In this document: positions 24,541-33,010 of the stretch, piece by piece
How the letters are laid out: the number at the start of each line of letters is the position of its first letter
Numbering within the stretch: the stretch's first letter is position 1
Assembly: GCA_944372465.1 (NCBI GenBank)
Contig: CALVZG010000010.1
Location: 1 to 42,410, forward strand
Origin: an uncultured Clostridia bacterium
GTDB lineage: Bacteria; Bacillota; Clostridia; Christensenellales; UBA1242
Direction: 5' to 3'
Length of the DNA stretch: 42,410 nucleotides
Position numbers and translations under genes: made by a program
Notes under the pieces: generated by a model
The model's input: the letters and a program-made list of their open reading frames with translations, nothing else
Database searches by the model: none
Told to the model about the DNA's origin: nothing

Positions 24541-25770
24541 ATGACAAAGATTGAATATAGAGAAAAAATAGAGAATTTAATAATTAATCGTATTAAATAT
24601 CATGCTCCTAATTTGATTAATGATAATGTTGACTATAGTTTATTAGATGCTGTTGGTATAGATGTAACATTACCTATTTTTATATACAAAAAACCTTTAA
24701 ACAAATTATTTTTTAAAGCATTTTATAATGTAAAAAAAAGAATAGATTTTAATTTAATATTAACGACTAAACCTCAAATAAGTGAACGAAAATTAAATTC
24801 ATTAAAAAATAGTTTTGTGATTTTAGAAGATGAAATAGGCAGTACTTTACAAAGGATTTTAGAGGCTTTAAATATAAATTATATTTCACATAGTGATTTT
24901 ATAAATAAATTAGAAGATGAATGTATTATTTTTAATGGAAATAAAATAGACTTTGATTATAAACCTTATTATTTTGATAAAAAAATAGTACAGGAAGGAG
25001 TAATTTTACATGCTCAAAATTATATCTTAAATGGTAAAAATTTTTTATTAAGTTTTACAAATACAAAAAAACAGATACAAAGTACTTCTTTTGAAATCAA
25101 CATTCCTCTTCCAAGAGGATATTATGTATTTAATAAAAGTAAAAATTATATTGAAATTGAAAATCTTACCACAAAACAAAAGGCATATTTCAATTATAAT
25201 CTTAAGAACGCGGAAATTTATTTTTCTAATATGAATGGTATAGAAAGTTGTACTTTTGCATGTATTCATTTAATTGGGAAATTAGAACTATTACCATTAC
25301 AAAATAAGAAATGCTATTTTAATTTTGGTGAAAATAAATATTGTTTAAATACTCCATCAGAAATGAAATATTTTTTTGAAATTTCACAAAACAAAATGAA
25401 TGAAATTTTTGATATAAAAGTAACATCACATGACAAACAATTTGACCAACTTTTTAACTTCTCTTTGCCTCGTAATATATGGGAAATGTGGCAAAAATGG
25501 GGTGTTGACGAAAAGAGCGAAAATGACTGGTTAAAAATGAAAAATCAAATCATAAAAAAATGTGATAATGGACTACAAATTAATGAAAATTTTAAAGGCT
25601 TAAAAGAAGTTAAAATCTTTAGGAATTTAGGCTGGAAGAGAGTTTTTATAGTTCATAAAAATGCTCGCTATATGTATGTAGATAAAATCAAATATTTTAA
25701 CTACACCTTGCTCTCAAAAGAAATTTTTAATAAAAATAATGAAATTTACTTGTCTTTTGCAGATTCATAG
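24541..25770 (+). CDS. Unrecognised 409-aa protein
   Basis: Encodes 409 residues without signal peptide or transmembrane helix. Residues 1-130 look mixed alpha/beta (VTLPIFIYKKPLNKLFFKAF, then LILTTKPQISERKLNSL). Residues 150-300 look beta-rich with repeated short strands and many aromatic residues (LPRGYYVFNKSKNYIEIENL), perhaps a sandwich as in sugar-active enzymes. The end contains FRNLGWKRVFIVHKNARYMYV. I cannot name a family. It begins 42 bp after the rnpB terminator with no Shine-Dalgarno site; a TAAATT lies 4 nt upstream of the ATG but has no good -35 partner. Confidence 0.6.
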   Translation: MTKIEYREKIENLIINRIKYHAPNLINDNVDYSLLDAVGIDVTLPIFIYKKPLNKLFFKAFYNVKKRIDFNLILTTKPQISERKLNSLKNSFVILEDEIGSTLQRILEALNINYISHSDFINKLEDECIIFNGNKIDFDYKPYYFDKKIVQEGVILHAQNYILNGKNFLLSFTNTKKQIQSTSFEINIPLPRGYYVFNKSKNYIEIENLTTKQKAYFNYNLKNAEIYFSNMNGIESCTFACIHLIGKLELLPLQNKKCYFNFGENKYCLNTPSEMKYFFEISQNKMNEIFDIKVTSHDKQFDQLFNFSLPRNIWEMWQKWGVDEKSENDWLKMKNQIIKKCDNGLQINENFKGLKEVKIFRNLGWKRVFIVHKNARYMYVDKIKYFNYTLLSKEIFNKNNEIYLSFADS

Positions 25771-25778
25771 TGTAAAAT
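25750..25778 (+). promoter_or_regulatory. Promoter of rarA inside the end of the preceding gene
   Basis: TTGTCT (25750-25755), 17 bp, TAAAAT (25773-25778). Only 9 nt separate the -10 from the rarA ATG and there is no ribosome site, so the mRNA would be almost leaderless. Confidence 0.65.
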
Positions 25779-25787
25779 TATATTGGC

Positions 25788-27065
25788 ATGGATAATATAC
25801 GAGTTCCTCTTGCAGAAAAAATGCGTCCTAAATCTTTTGAAGATTTTGTTGGACAACAACATATTGTTGGGAAAAATAGTTTACTTTATAGAGCTATCAA
25901 ATTTGGCACTTTAGGTAGCTGTATTTTTTATGGACCTCCCGGGACTGGCAAGACAACATTAGGTAATATTATCGCAAATTCATTAAAAGCAAATTATGTT
26001 AAAATTAACGCAGTAACAAGTGGAGTAAGTGATGCTAAAGCAATAATAGAAAGGGCAAGACAAGATAAAGCTCTTCTTGGAACAGATACTTTTTTAATAT
26101 TAGATGAGTGTCATAGGTGGAATAAAGCACAATCAGATTGTGTATTAGAGGCAATAGAAGATGGCTCAATATATTTTATAGGAACGACAACTGAAAACCC
26201 TTATACTTCAATGACAAGAGCAATTGTTTCAAGATGTAGAGTTTTTGAATTTAAACCATTGACTACTAAAGATATTATAAAAGCATTAAAAAGGGCTATT
26301 ATAGATAAAGAGAACGGACTAGGTAATTTACCTGTAGAATGTGAAGATAAAGCTTTAGAATATTTAGCAACGGCATGTGGAGGAGATTTAAGAGCAGCTT
26401 TAAACGGACTAGAACTCGCTGTTATGACTTCTCCTGTTTCTAAAGATAAAAAAATACATATTGATTTATTGACTGCTTCTCAATCTATTGATAGAAAAGC
26501 TCTTTCTTTAGACGAAAATATGTATTATGATTTTCTTTCAGCATTTTGTAAAAGTTTAAGAGGTTGTGATGTAGAAGGAGCTTTGTATTATAGTCAATGT
26601 CTAATAAAAGCAGGTTGCGACCCAATGATTATTGCAAGAAGGCTAGTCGCTCATGCTTCGGAAGATGTTGGCATGGCAGATTCCAATGCACTTTTACTTG
26701 CTACAAGTGCTATGTATGCTGTGGAAAAGATGGGTGCACCTGAAGGACTTATTCCTTTAACTCACGCTATCATTTATGTATGTGAAGCAGAAAAATCAAA
26801 TTCTGTAGTTAAAGCATTGCATATGGCAGAAGATGATGCATTAAATAATAGGGACAATAAAGTTCCAAATCATTTGAAAAATCATCCTAGCACAAATAAA
26901 GATAATCATGGCAGTTACAAATATCCGCATGATTACGGTGGATATGTGAAACAGCAATATATGCCAGATTCACTGAAAGACAGAATTTATTATATTCCAA
27001 GCAAGAATGGGAAAGAAAAGAATTTAATAAGAAAAAAATTTAGAGATTATAAAGGAGATAACTGA
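25788..27065 (+). CDS. rarA: AAA+ ATPase RarA/MgsA (replication-associated recombination protein)
   Basis: Encodes 425 residues. Walker A GPPGTGKT is at 49-56, Walker B plus the family motif LILDECHRWNKAQSD at about 103-117, and sensor 1 FIGTTTENPYTSMTRAIVSRC follows. The C-terminal tetramerisation region contains GCDPMIIARRLVAHASEDVGMAD and the conserved PHDYGGYVKQQYMPD. It acts at stalled forks with SSB. The usual DEIHRFNKAQQD reads DECHRWNKAQSD here, with key Asp, Glu, His and Arg kept. The start has no Shine-Dalgarno site and lies 9 nt after a -10 box. It is the first gene of a run ending with the HAD gene at 31708. Confidence 0.93.
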   Translation: MDNIRVPLAEKMRPKSFEDFVGQQHIVGKNSLLYRAIKFGTLGSCIFYGPPGTGKTTLGNIIANSLKANYVKINAVTSGVSDAKAIIERARQDKALLGTDTFLILDECHRWNKAQSDCVLEAIEDGSIYFIGTTTENPYTSMTRAIVSRCRVFEFKPLTTKDIIKALKRAIIDKENGLGNLPVECEDKALEYLATACGGDLRAALNGLELAVMTSPVSKDKKIHIDLLTASQSIDRKALSLDENMYYDFLSAFCKSLRGCDVEGALYYSQCLIKAGCDPMIIARRLVAHASEDVGMADSNALLLATSAMYAVEKMGAPEGLIPLTHAIIYVCEAEKSNSVVKALHMAEDDALNNRDNKVPNHLKNHPSTNKDNHGSYKYPHDYGGYVKQQYMPDSLKDRIYYIPSKNGKEKNLIRKKFRDYKGDN

Positions 27066-27067
27066 TA

Positions 27068-28099
27068 ATGTTTGGTTATAGATGTGATGGTAAAAAAGTC
27101 AAAGGTATGAATATAATTGATAAAGCAGAACCATTTTTTATGCCACAAAGGATAGATGCTGTAAATTATGTAACTGTAAAGGTTCCTTGCGACAAACTTG
27201 ATGAATTTATAGCAAGAGAGCGTAGAAATGGAAATAGTTATAATTATATGCATATAATTATGGCAACGCTTGTCAGAGTTTTATATACAAGGAAAAAACT
27301 TAACAGATTTATAATGCGTGGAACTATTTATCAACGAAATTATATCAGTATTTCAATGGATATAAAGAAAAAACTTGAAGATGATGGCGAAAATGTAACT
27401 TTAAAGATGATGTTTACAGGAAGAGAAAGTATAAAAGAAGTTAAAGAAATAGTTGATAATGAAATTGCAATAAATATGCAAGAAACATCAGTACATAAAA
27501 CTACAAAAACTGCAGGGAAATTTGTTAAATTACCAGATTTCTTATTTAGATGGGCAATGGCATTTGTTAGATGGCTTGATAGACATGGAATGCTTACAAA
27601 AAAACTTATTAATGCAAGTCCATTTCATACAAGTTGTTTTTTTACAAATTTAAAATCAATAAAACTCGGGCATATATACCATCATTTATATAATTTTGGT
27701 ACTACAACTATGTTTGTTTCTATGGGAAAAGAAAAAATGGAACCTTATGTTGAAAATAATAAAGAACTCAAAGTTGGCAAATTTTTAAATTTGGGAATGA
27801 GTCTTGATGAAAGAGTTGCTGATGGGCTTTACATGGGCAAAAGTTTAAAACTTTGCAATGACCTTCTTGCAAATCCTGATACCCTTCTTGAAAGTATGCC
27901 TGATGATGGTAGCATACCTAAAAAACTTGTTAAAAAGAGCAGAAAACTTAAATCAAAAAAGATAAAAAAGTCAAAAAAAAGTAAAACAAAAAAGATAAAA
28001 CCACTAAAAAACAAAGAAAAACATGATGCTAGGATGTTAAAAATTAGACTAAAAAGAAATAAACAAAAAGAGGAAAATATAAACGAAAATAAAGATTAA
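27068..28099 (+). CDS. E2/CAT-fold acyltransferase-like protein without catalytic His
   Basis: Encodes 343 residues. Residues about 15-275 match the catalytic domain of 2-oxoacid dehydrogenase E2 and chloramphenicol acetyltransferases: a paired-strand start, ASPFHTSCFFTNLKSIKLGH (the G-x-FTISNLG region) and LGMSLDERVADGLYMG at 243-258. In true E2 enzymes that last motif is DHRxxDG with the catalytic His; here it is DERVADG, so acyl transfer by the usual mechanism is doubtful. No lipoyl or subunit-binding domain is present. Residues 285-343 are a Lys-rich tail (KKSRKLKSKKIKKSKKSK), perhaps nucleic-acid or membrane associated. AAAGGAG lies inside the end of rarA, 2 bp away. Confidence 0.7.
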   Translation: MFGYRCDGKKVKGMNIIDKAEPFFMPQRIDAVNYVTVKVPCDKLDEFIARERRNGNSYNYMHIIMATLVRVLYTRKKLNRFIMRGTIYQRNYISISMDIKKKLEDDGENVTLKMMFTGRESIKEVKEIVDNEIAINMQETSVHKTTKTAGKFVKLPDFLFRWAMAFVRWLDRHGMLTKKLINASPFHTSCFFTNLKSIKLGHIYHHLYNFGTTTMFVSMGKEKMEPYVENNKELKVGKFLNLGMSLDERVADGLYMGKSLKLCNDLLANPDTLLESMPDDGSIPKKLVKKSRKLKSKKIKKSKKSKTKKIKPLKNKEKHDARMLKIRLKRNKQKEENINENKD

Positions 28100-28154
28100 T
28101 CTTTGCATATAAATTTTTATTATGTTTAAATTATTAAATAAAGGAGAAAGTAAA

Positions 28155-28478
28155 ATGAAATCTATAGCATATTTTATTTTAGCAGTTTTTACAATAGTGT
28201 ATATCGGATTCTTATGTTATGTCAATATTGCACAACCTGAAGGTGCTGTGATTGAATATATTTCTGTTTATGGAGGTTTAGCAATTGCACTTCTTTATGC
28301 GGCAATTAATTTTTTTGGAAATCCTTTAAAAATTGTGTTTTTTATTTTGTTAATTCTTGCTACAGTAGTTTTGATTTTAACTATAGTTATGCCAGATGTA
28401 TTTAGAAATTTATTTGGTCTTTTGGATGAAAATAAAACTCAAAATGCTATAAAAACAATGATTAAATTATTAAATTAA
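28155..28478 (+). CDS. Small three-helix membrane protein
   Basis: Encodes 107 residues from ATG 28155, which has AAAGGAG 9 nt upstream; the in-frame ATG at 28122 has no ribosome site. Hydrophobic helices lie at about 4-25, 35-55 and 60-82, followed by a short amphipathic tail. No family recognised. It sits between the E2-like gene and polA, 17 bp before polA, so it is co-transcribed with them. Confidence 0.7.
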   Translation: MKSIAYFILAVFTIVYIGFLCYVNIAQPEGAVIEYISVYGGLAIALLYAAINFFGNPLKIVFFILLILATVVLILTIVMPDVFRNLFGLLDENKTQNAIKTMIKLLN

Positions 28479-28494
28479 AAATAATTGAGGGCAT

Positions 28495-30999
28495 ATGAAT
28501 AAAAAGTTATTGATAATAGATGGTAATAGTATTGCAAATAGAGCATTTTATGCTCTTCCTTTTTTATCAAATCACAATGGACAACCTTCAGGAGCTGTTT
28601 TTGGATTTGCAAATATATTAATAAAATTAATACAAGAAGAAATGCCGACTCATATTGTAGTTGCTTTTGACCATGCAAGAAAAACATTTAGAAATGAGAT
28701 TTATCCAGAATATAAAATGCAGAGAAAAGCCACTCCAGAAGAACTTATTATTCAATTTCCAATAATTAAAGAAATGCTTAAAATAATGGAAATAAAAACT
28801 ATAGAGCACGCTGGGATAGAAGCAGATGATATTATCGGTACTATAGCAAAAAATAATGATTGTAAAAAATTTATTTTATCAGGAGATAAAGATTTACTTC
28901 AGTTGATTGATGACAATACAACAGTTTGGCTAACGAAAAAAGGTGTTAGTGAAGTAGATAAAATTGATAAAAATCGACTTAAAGAATTGTATAATATTTT
29001 ACCTAATCAGGTTATAGAATTAAAAGCATTGATGGGAGATACATCAGATAATATACCTGGAGTAAGGGGAGTTGGTGAGAAAACTGCTATTTCGCTTATA
29101 GATGAGTATGGAAATATTGATAATATTTATAAAAATATAGATAATATTAAAGGCAAATTACAAGAAAAATTAAGGACAGACAAGGATATGGCTTATACAT
29201 CTAAAATTCTTGCAACAATAAAAATTGATTGTAACTTTGAATTTAATTTAGAAGATTGTGCAACAAAGTATCCTTTCTCATACAATACATATGAATTTTT
29301 TAAAAAGATGGATTTTTCTTCGTTAACAAAGAATGTCAATCTCTTTAAAGATATTAGTTTAGAGACAATTGATGAAAAGAAATTGGAAAAAGTTTTACTT
29401 AATTACGACAACTTAAAAATATTTGATACCTTTAATGAAAAAATTTTTTGTTATGATTTAAAAAAAATCAAATTTTTAATAAATAAAAAAATTTATTTTT
29501 TGGATAAAAATATAAATTTATTTGATGATTTGGTAACTTTTGAAGATATTTTAAAAAAAATCAAACCAATACTTGAAAATGAAAATATATTGAAAATAAC
29601 ATATTCATTAAAAGAAGATCTCTATATTTTAGAACAATTTGAAAATATTAATATAAAAAATTGCTTTGATTTATCCGTAGGAGAATATATTATAAATGCT
29701 GGTTTAAAAATAAATGATAATATTGATTTAGAAAATTATTATAGTCAATATGTAAAAATAAAAGAAAATTTAGAAAGCAATAAACTTGATTTTATTTATA
29801 ATAAAATTGAAAGACCTTTAATAGATATTTTATATAATATGGAGAAAAATGGGTTTAGAATAAATGAAAATCGTTTAGATGAACTTGATAATGAATTTTG
29901 TGAAAAACTAAAAAAACTTACTCAAGAAATTTATAATGAAGCAGGAGAAGAATTTAATATAAACTCACCAAAACAGGTGGCTTATGTGTTGTTTGAAAAA
30001 TTAGGCATTAAAACATACAATAATAAGAAACAGTCTACAAGGGCAGACATTTTAGAAGAACTTAAATACATACCTTTAGTGGATAACATATTGACATATA
30101 GGAAATTTGCTAAATTAAAAAATACATATATAGATGTATATAAAAAATTGATAAAAGAAAGTGGAGATGTTATACATACAACATTTAACCAAACATTGAC
30201 TAGTACCGGACGCTTATCAAGTAGCGAGCCAAATTTACAAAATATTCCAACACGAGATGATTATGGGAAAAATTTAAGAAAGATTTTTGTTTCAAAGTTT
30301 AATAAAGGAAAGATAATTTCGGCAGATTATAATCAAATTGAATTAAGATTGCTTGCAGATATGTCTGATGAGCAAGAACTTATAAATTCATATAATGAAG
30401 GTAAAGATATACATACTTTAACGGCATCTCAAATATTTAATGTTCCAATATCTGAAGTTACTTCATTACAAAGAAGAGAAGCAAAAGCCGTTAATTTTGG
30501 AATAATTTATGGTATTAGTGATTATGGTCTTTCACAAAATATTAAATCTTCAGTAGAAAGAGCAAAAAATTATATTAACTCTTATTTTTCAAGGTATCCC
30601 AAAGTAAAAAATTTTATGAACAATAATGTCTTATTTGCAAAAGAGCATGGATATGCAATAACAAAATTTGGGCGTATAAGAAAAATTCCAGAATTAAGTT
30701 CTTCAAAATATTTTACTAGGGCATTTGGAGAAAGAGTTGCAATGAATATGCCTCTTCAGGGAACTGCGTCTGATATCATAAAACTTGCAATGATAAAAGT
30801 ATATGAAAAAATCAAAGAAAAACAATTAAAAAGTCAACTTATATTACAAATTCATGATGAGTTGATTGTAGACACTTTTCCAGGCGAAGAAAATATTATA
30901 AAAAACATTTTAAAATCAGAGATGGAAAATGTTACAAAATTAAAAGTTCCATTAGTGGTAAGTATGGGTGAGGGAGAAAGCTTGTACGACTGTAAATAA
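28495..30999 (+). CDS. polA: DNA polymerase I
   Basis: Encodes 834 residues. The 5'-3' exonuclease domain fills about 1-290 (LLIIDGNSIANRAFYALP, GIEADDIIGT, LSGDKDLLQL, MGDTSDNIPGVRGVGEKTA). The 3'-5' exonuclease region (about 300-430) is shrunken and shows no DxE motif, so proofreading is likely lost, as in the Bacillus stearothermophilus enzyme. The polymerase domain is intact: TGRLSSSEPNLQNIP, SADYNQIELRLLA (motif A), RREAKAVNFGIIYG (motif B) and LQIHDELI (motif C). It fills gaps in repair and removes RNA primers. Confidence 0.97.
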   Translation: MNKKLLIIDGNSIANRAFYALPFLSNHNGQPSGAVFGFANILIKLIQEEMPTHIVVAFDHARKTFRNEIYPEYKMQRKATPEELIIQFPIIKEMLKIMEIKTIEHAGIEADDIIGTIAKNNDCKKFILSGDKDLLQLIDDNTTVWLTKKGVSEVDKIDKNRLKELYNILPNQVIELKALMGDTSDNIPGVRGVGEKTAISLIDEYGNIDNIYKNIDNIKGKLQEKLRTDKDMAYTSKILATIKIDCNFEFNLEDCATKYPFSYNTYEFFKKMDFSSLTKNVNLFKDISLETIDEKKLEKVLLNYDNLKIFDTFNEKIFCYDLKKIKFLINKKIYFLDKNINLFDDLVTFEDILKKIKPILENENILKITYSLKEDLYILEQFENINIKNCFDLSVGEYIINAGLKINDNIDLENYYSQYVKIKENLESNKLDFIYNKIERPLIDILYNMEKNGFRINENRLDELDNEFCEKLKKLTQEIYNEAGEEFNINSPKQVAYVLFEKLGIKTYNNKKQSTRADILEELKYIPLVDNILTYRKFAKLKNTYIDVYKKLIKESGDVIHTTFNQTLTSTGRLSSSEPNLQNIPTRDDYGKNLRKIFVSKFNKGKIISADYNQIELRLLADMSDEQELINSYNEGKDIHTLTASQIFNVPISEVTSLQRREAKAVNFGIIYGISDYGLSQNIKSSVERAKNYINSYFSRYPKVKNFMNNNVLFAKEHGYAITKFGRIRKIPELSSSKYFTRAFGERVAMNMPLQGTASDIIKLAMIKVYEKIKEKQLKSQLILQIHDELIVDTFPGEENIIKNILKSEMENVTKLKVPLVVSMGEGESLYDCK

Positions 31000-31042
31000 T
31001 AACTGTAAATAATAAAAAACAGAAAACAAAAGAGGTATACAA

Positions 31043-31708
31043 ATGAAAACAAAATTAATAATATTTGATTTTGATGGAACGCTAACTAAACCTAATATTT
31101 TACCTAACAGTTGGGCAAGGATTTGGGATAAAATAGGTAGGAAAAAAGATGATGATATACTTTATAACAAATTTTTAAATAAAGAAATAGATTACAATCA
31201 ATGGGCAAATGAAGTAATATCCATTTATCGAGAAGAAAAAGTTAGTAAAAAGTTATTAAATGAAATTGCTGAAAATACAAAATTATTAGAAAATACTAAT
31301 GAAGTTATAAAATATTTACATAATGAAGGAATAAAGATAATTGTATTATCAGGTGGAATAAAAAACATAATAGAAGATGTTCTTCATGAATGTTTAGAAT
31401 TTATTTATAAAATTGAAGCACAAGAATTAATTTTTGATAATTTAAACATTGTAAAAGATATTACTATTTTAGACCATCAAATTGAAGACAAAAGTCAATA
31501 TGTAAATTTAATTTTAAATAATTTAAACATAAAAGCACAAGATGCAATATTTTTTGGGAATGGCAAAAATGATGAAGATGTATATAAAACAAATGTAAAG
31601 ACTATATGTATAAATCCTGACGATGCACATTATGATAATAAAATATTTTGGAAAGAAGTAGTTATGAAAACTAATGATTTAAAATCAATTTTGCCTTTTA
31701 TTTTATAA
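31043..31708 (+). CDS. HAD-superfamily phosphatase (subfamily IB-like)
   Basis: Encodes 221 residues. Motif I FDFDGTLT has the nucleophile Asp at residue 9, motif II is VLSGG (Ser near 102), and motif IV is FFGNGKNDEDVYKT. The fold and length resemble phosphoserine phosphatase-like HAD-IB enzymes; the substrate cannot be told. A helical cap occupies about residues 20-85. AAAGAGGT precedes the ATG and polA ends 43 bp upstream, so it closes the rarA-polA run. Confidence 0.85.
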   Translation: MKTKLIIFDFDGTLTKPNILPNSWARIWDKIGRKKDDDILYNKFLNKEIDYNQWANEVISIYREEKVSKKLLNEIAENTKLLENTNEVIKYLHNEGIKIIVLSGGIKNIIEDVLHECLEFIYKIEAQELIFDNLNIVKDITILDHQIEDKSQYVNLILNNLNIKAQDAIFFGNGKNDEDVYKTNVKTICINPDDAHYDNKIFWKEVVMKTNDLKSILPFIL

Positions 31709-31732
31709 AAATTAAAAAAATTTGTATTTTAT

Positions 31733-31761
31733 TTGACTAATTTTTTTTATTTGAGTATACT
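31733..31761 (+). promoter_or_regulatory. Strong promoter of ruvX (yqgF)
   Basis: TTGACT (31733-31738), 17 bp, TATACT (31756-31761). The leader is only about 9 nt and contains part of GGAG, between the leaderless and the normal cases in this window. Confidence 0.82.
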
Positions 31762-31776
31762 CATTATGGAGATGTA

Positions 31777-32202
31777 ATGCAAAAGCATAGGAAAATGGGT
31801 ATTGATTATGGAGATAAGCGTATAGGAATAGCATTAAGCGACCTCTTATGCATAATTTCAAGTCCTTATGAAGTATATCCAAATCACGGGCAAGACGATG
31901 CAATTAGACATATTGATCAAATTATAAAAGAAAATAATGTAGATGAAATTGCTTTAGGCTTGCCATTAAATATGGATGGTAGCGAAGGAGAACGCGCAAA
32001 AATCCATCGTGAATTTGGAAAACTATTAGAGCAATACTCTGGTGTAAAAGTTTATTTTATTGATGAGCGCTTAACCTCGGCAGAAGCAGAAGATATCTTA
32101 ATTTCAAGTGGTGTCAGAAGGGAAAAGCGAAAGGAACTTATTGATAAAATAGCGGCACAATTAATTTTGCAAACATTTATGGAAAATAAAAAAGGGGATT
32201 AA
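31777..32202 (+). CDS. ruvX: Putative pre-16S rRNA nuclease / Holliday junction resolvase-like RuvX (YqgF)
   Basis: Encodes 141 residues, the family length. The RNase H-like fold is marked by GIDYGDKRIGIALSD (first catalytic Asp), IALGLPLNMDGSEGERA, the Glu of FIDERLTSAEAE and DKIAAQLILQ. In E. coli it is needed for 16S rRNA 5' maturation. DUF1292 follows after 3 bp, a conserved pairing in Clostridia. A second in-frame Met at codon 7 has no ribosome site. Confidence 0.95.
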   Translation: MQKHRKMGIDYGDKRIGIALSDLLCIISSPYEVYPNHGQDDAIRHIDQIIKENNVDEIALGLPLNMDGSEGERAKIHREFGKLLEQYSGVKVYFIDERLTSAEAEDILISSGVRREKRKELIDKIAAQLILQTFMENKKGD

Positions 32203-32205
32203 ATT

Positions 32206-32661
32206 ATGGAAAATAAAAAAGAAGAATTACAATCTATTGATATTCTTGATGTTCTTTTGGATCAAGACAATAAAGATCCTATTATACTTGTTGATGAAAA
32301 TGACAAACAACTTTCGTTTGAACAAATTGCTGTAATTCCTTATGAGGTTAGAAAAGAAAAAAGGTTATATTGTGTATTAAAACCTTTGGATAAAATCGAT
32401 GGAATTGCTGATGATGAAGCTATTGTATTTGTTGTTGACCAAGATAAAGATGGAAATTCAATAATTAAAGTTGAAGAAGATGAAGAAGTAGCTATAGCAG
32501 TTTTTGATAAATACTACGACCTTCTTGAAGAGGCTCAAAAGGAAGAGAAAAAAGAGGCAAAAACTAAAGTTGCAACTAAACCAAAGTCTGATGAAAAAAC
32601 AAAAACAACAACTAAAAAGACAGCATCTACAAAAGTTGCAGGAAAACCAAAAAAAGATTAA
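32206..32661 (+). CDS. DUF1292 family protein with Lys-rich tail
   Basis: Encodes 151 residues. Residues about 10-110 form the DUF1292 core (IILVDENDKQLSFEQIAVIP, YCVLKPLDKI, EAIVFVVDQD, ...VEDEE then VFDKYYDLL), a small cytosolic beta protein of unknown role usually next to ruvX. Residues 112-151 are a low-complexity Lys/Thr/Ala tail (KPKSDEKTKTTTKKTAS) that most homologues lack or show in shorter form. It is the last gene of the ruvX transcript and is followed by a terminator. Confidence 0.87.
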   Translation: MENKKEELQSIDILDVLLDQDNKDPIILVDENDKQLSFEQIAVIPYEVRKEKRLYCVLKPLDKIDGIADDEAIVFVVDQDKDGNSIIKVEEDEEVAIAVFDKYYDLLEEAQKEEKKEAKTKVATKPKSDEKTKTTTKKTASTKVAGKPKKD

Positions 32662-32671
32662 TATAAAAAAT

Positions 32672-32702
32672 AAAAAGGCGTTAATTAATAACGCTTTTTT
32701 TT
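32672..32702 (+). terminator. Rho-independent terminator after the DUF1292 gene
   Basis: AAAAAGGCGTT pairs with AACGCTTTTTT (one G-U), followed by more T residues. Confidence 0.85.
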
Positions 32703-32787
32703 ATTTATATAAATAATTTTTGTTATAAAAATAAACTTGTTAATAAAGATATGTATAATTTTATTTATTATAGCCATAATTAAATTA

Positions 32788-32803
32788 CAAGGTATTAACC
32801 TTG
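32788..32803. repeat. Palindrome in the leader of the 43-aa peptide gene
   Basis: CAAGGT-ATTA-ACCTTG is a perfect 6-bp inverted repeat ending 19 nt before the ATG and just upstream of GGGAGGTG. It may be an operator or a hairpin that controls access to the ribosome site. Confidence 0.5.
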
Positions 32804-32822
32804 AAAATGGGAGGTGAAAACT

Positions 32823-32954
32823 ATGTTTGGTAGAAATTCCAAAATGGGAAAAGAGGCCAAAAGCAAGATGTCAAAGACTGCAAAGAGTGCAGAGGCATCT
32901 AAAGAAGCTAAAGGTTGCGGTTCAAAATCTGGTTCAGCTAAAGACTGCAAATAG
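32823..32954 (+). CDS. Small basic Lys/Ser-rich peptide (43 aa) with two Cys
   Basis: Encodes 43 residues beginning MFGRNSKMGKEAKSKMSK and ending KGCGSKSGSAKDCK. Lys, Ser, Ala and Gly dominate; the two cysteines (residues 32 and 42) lie in a C-terminal GCGSKSGSAKDC segment. There is no signal peptide. GGGAGGTG at the ideal distance and a perfect terminator 9 nt after the stop show that it is a real monocistronic gene. I do not recognise the family; the charge suggests binding to nucleic acid or a modified-peptide precursor, both speculative. Confidence 0.75.
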   Translation: MFGRNSKMGKEAKSKMSKTAKSAEASKEAKGCGSKSGSAKDCK

Positions 32955-32962
32955 TTTTCAGC

Positions 32963-32992
32963 AAAAAAAGAAGGCATTGTCCTTCTTTTTTT
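32963..32992 (+). terminator. Rho-independent terminator of the 43-aa peptide gene
   Basis: AAAAAAAGAAGG and CCTTCTTTTTTT pair perfectly around CATTGT. It also lies close to the end of the convergent lipoprotein gene. Confidence 0.9.
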
Positions 32993-33010
32993 ATAACATT
33001 TTCTATTCAA

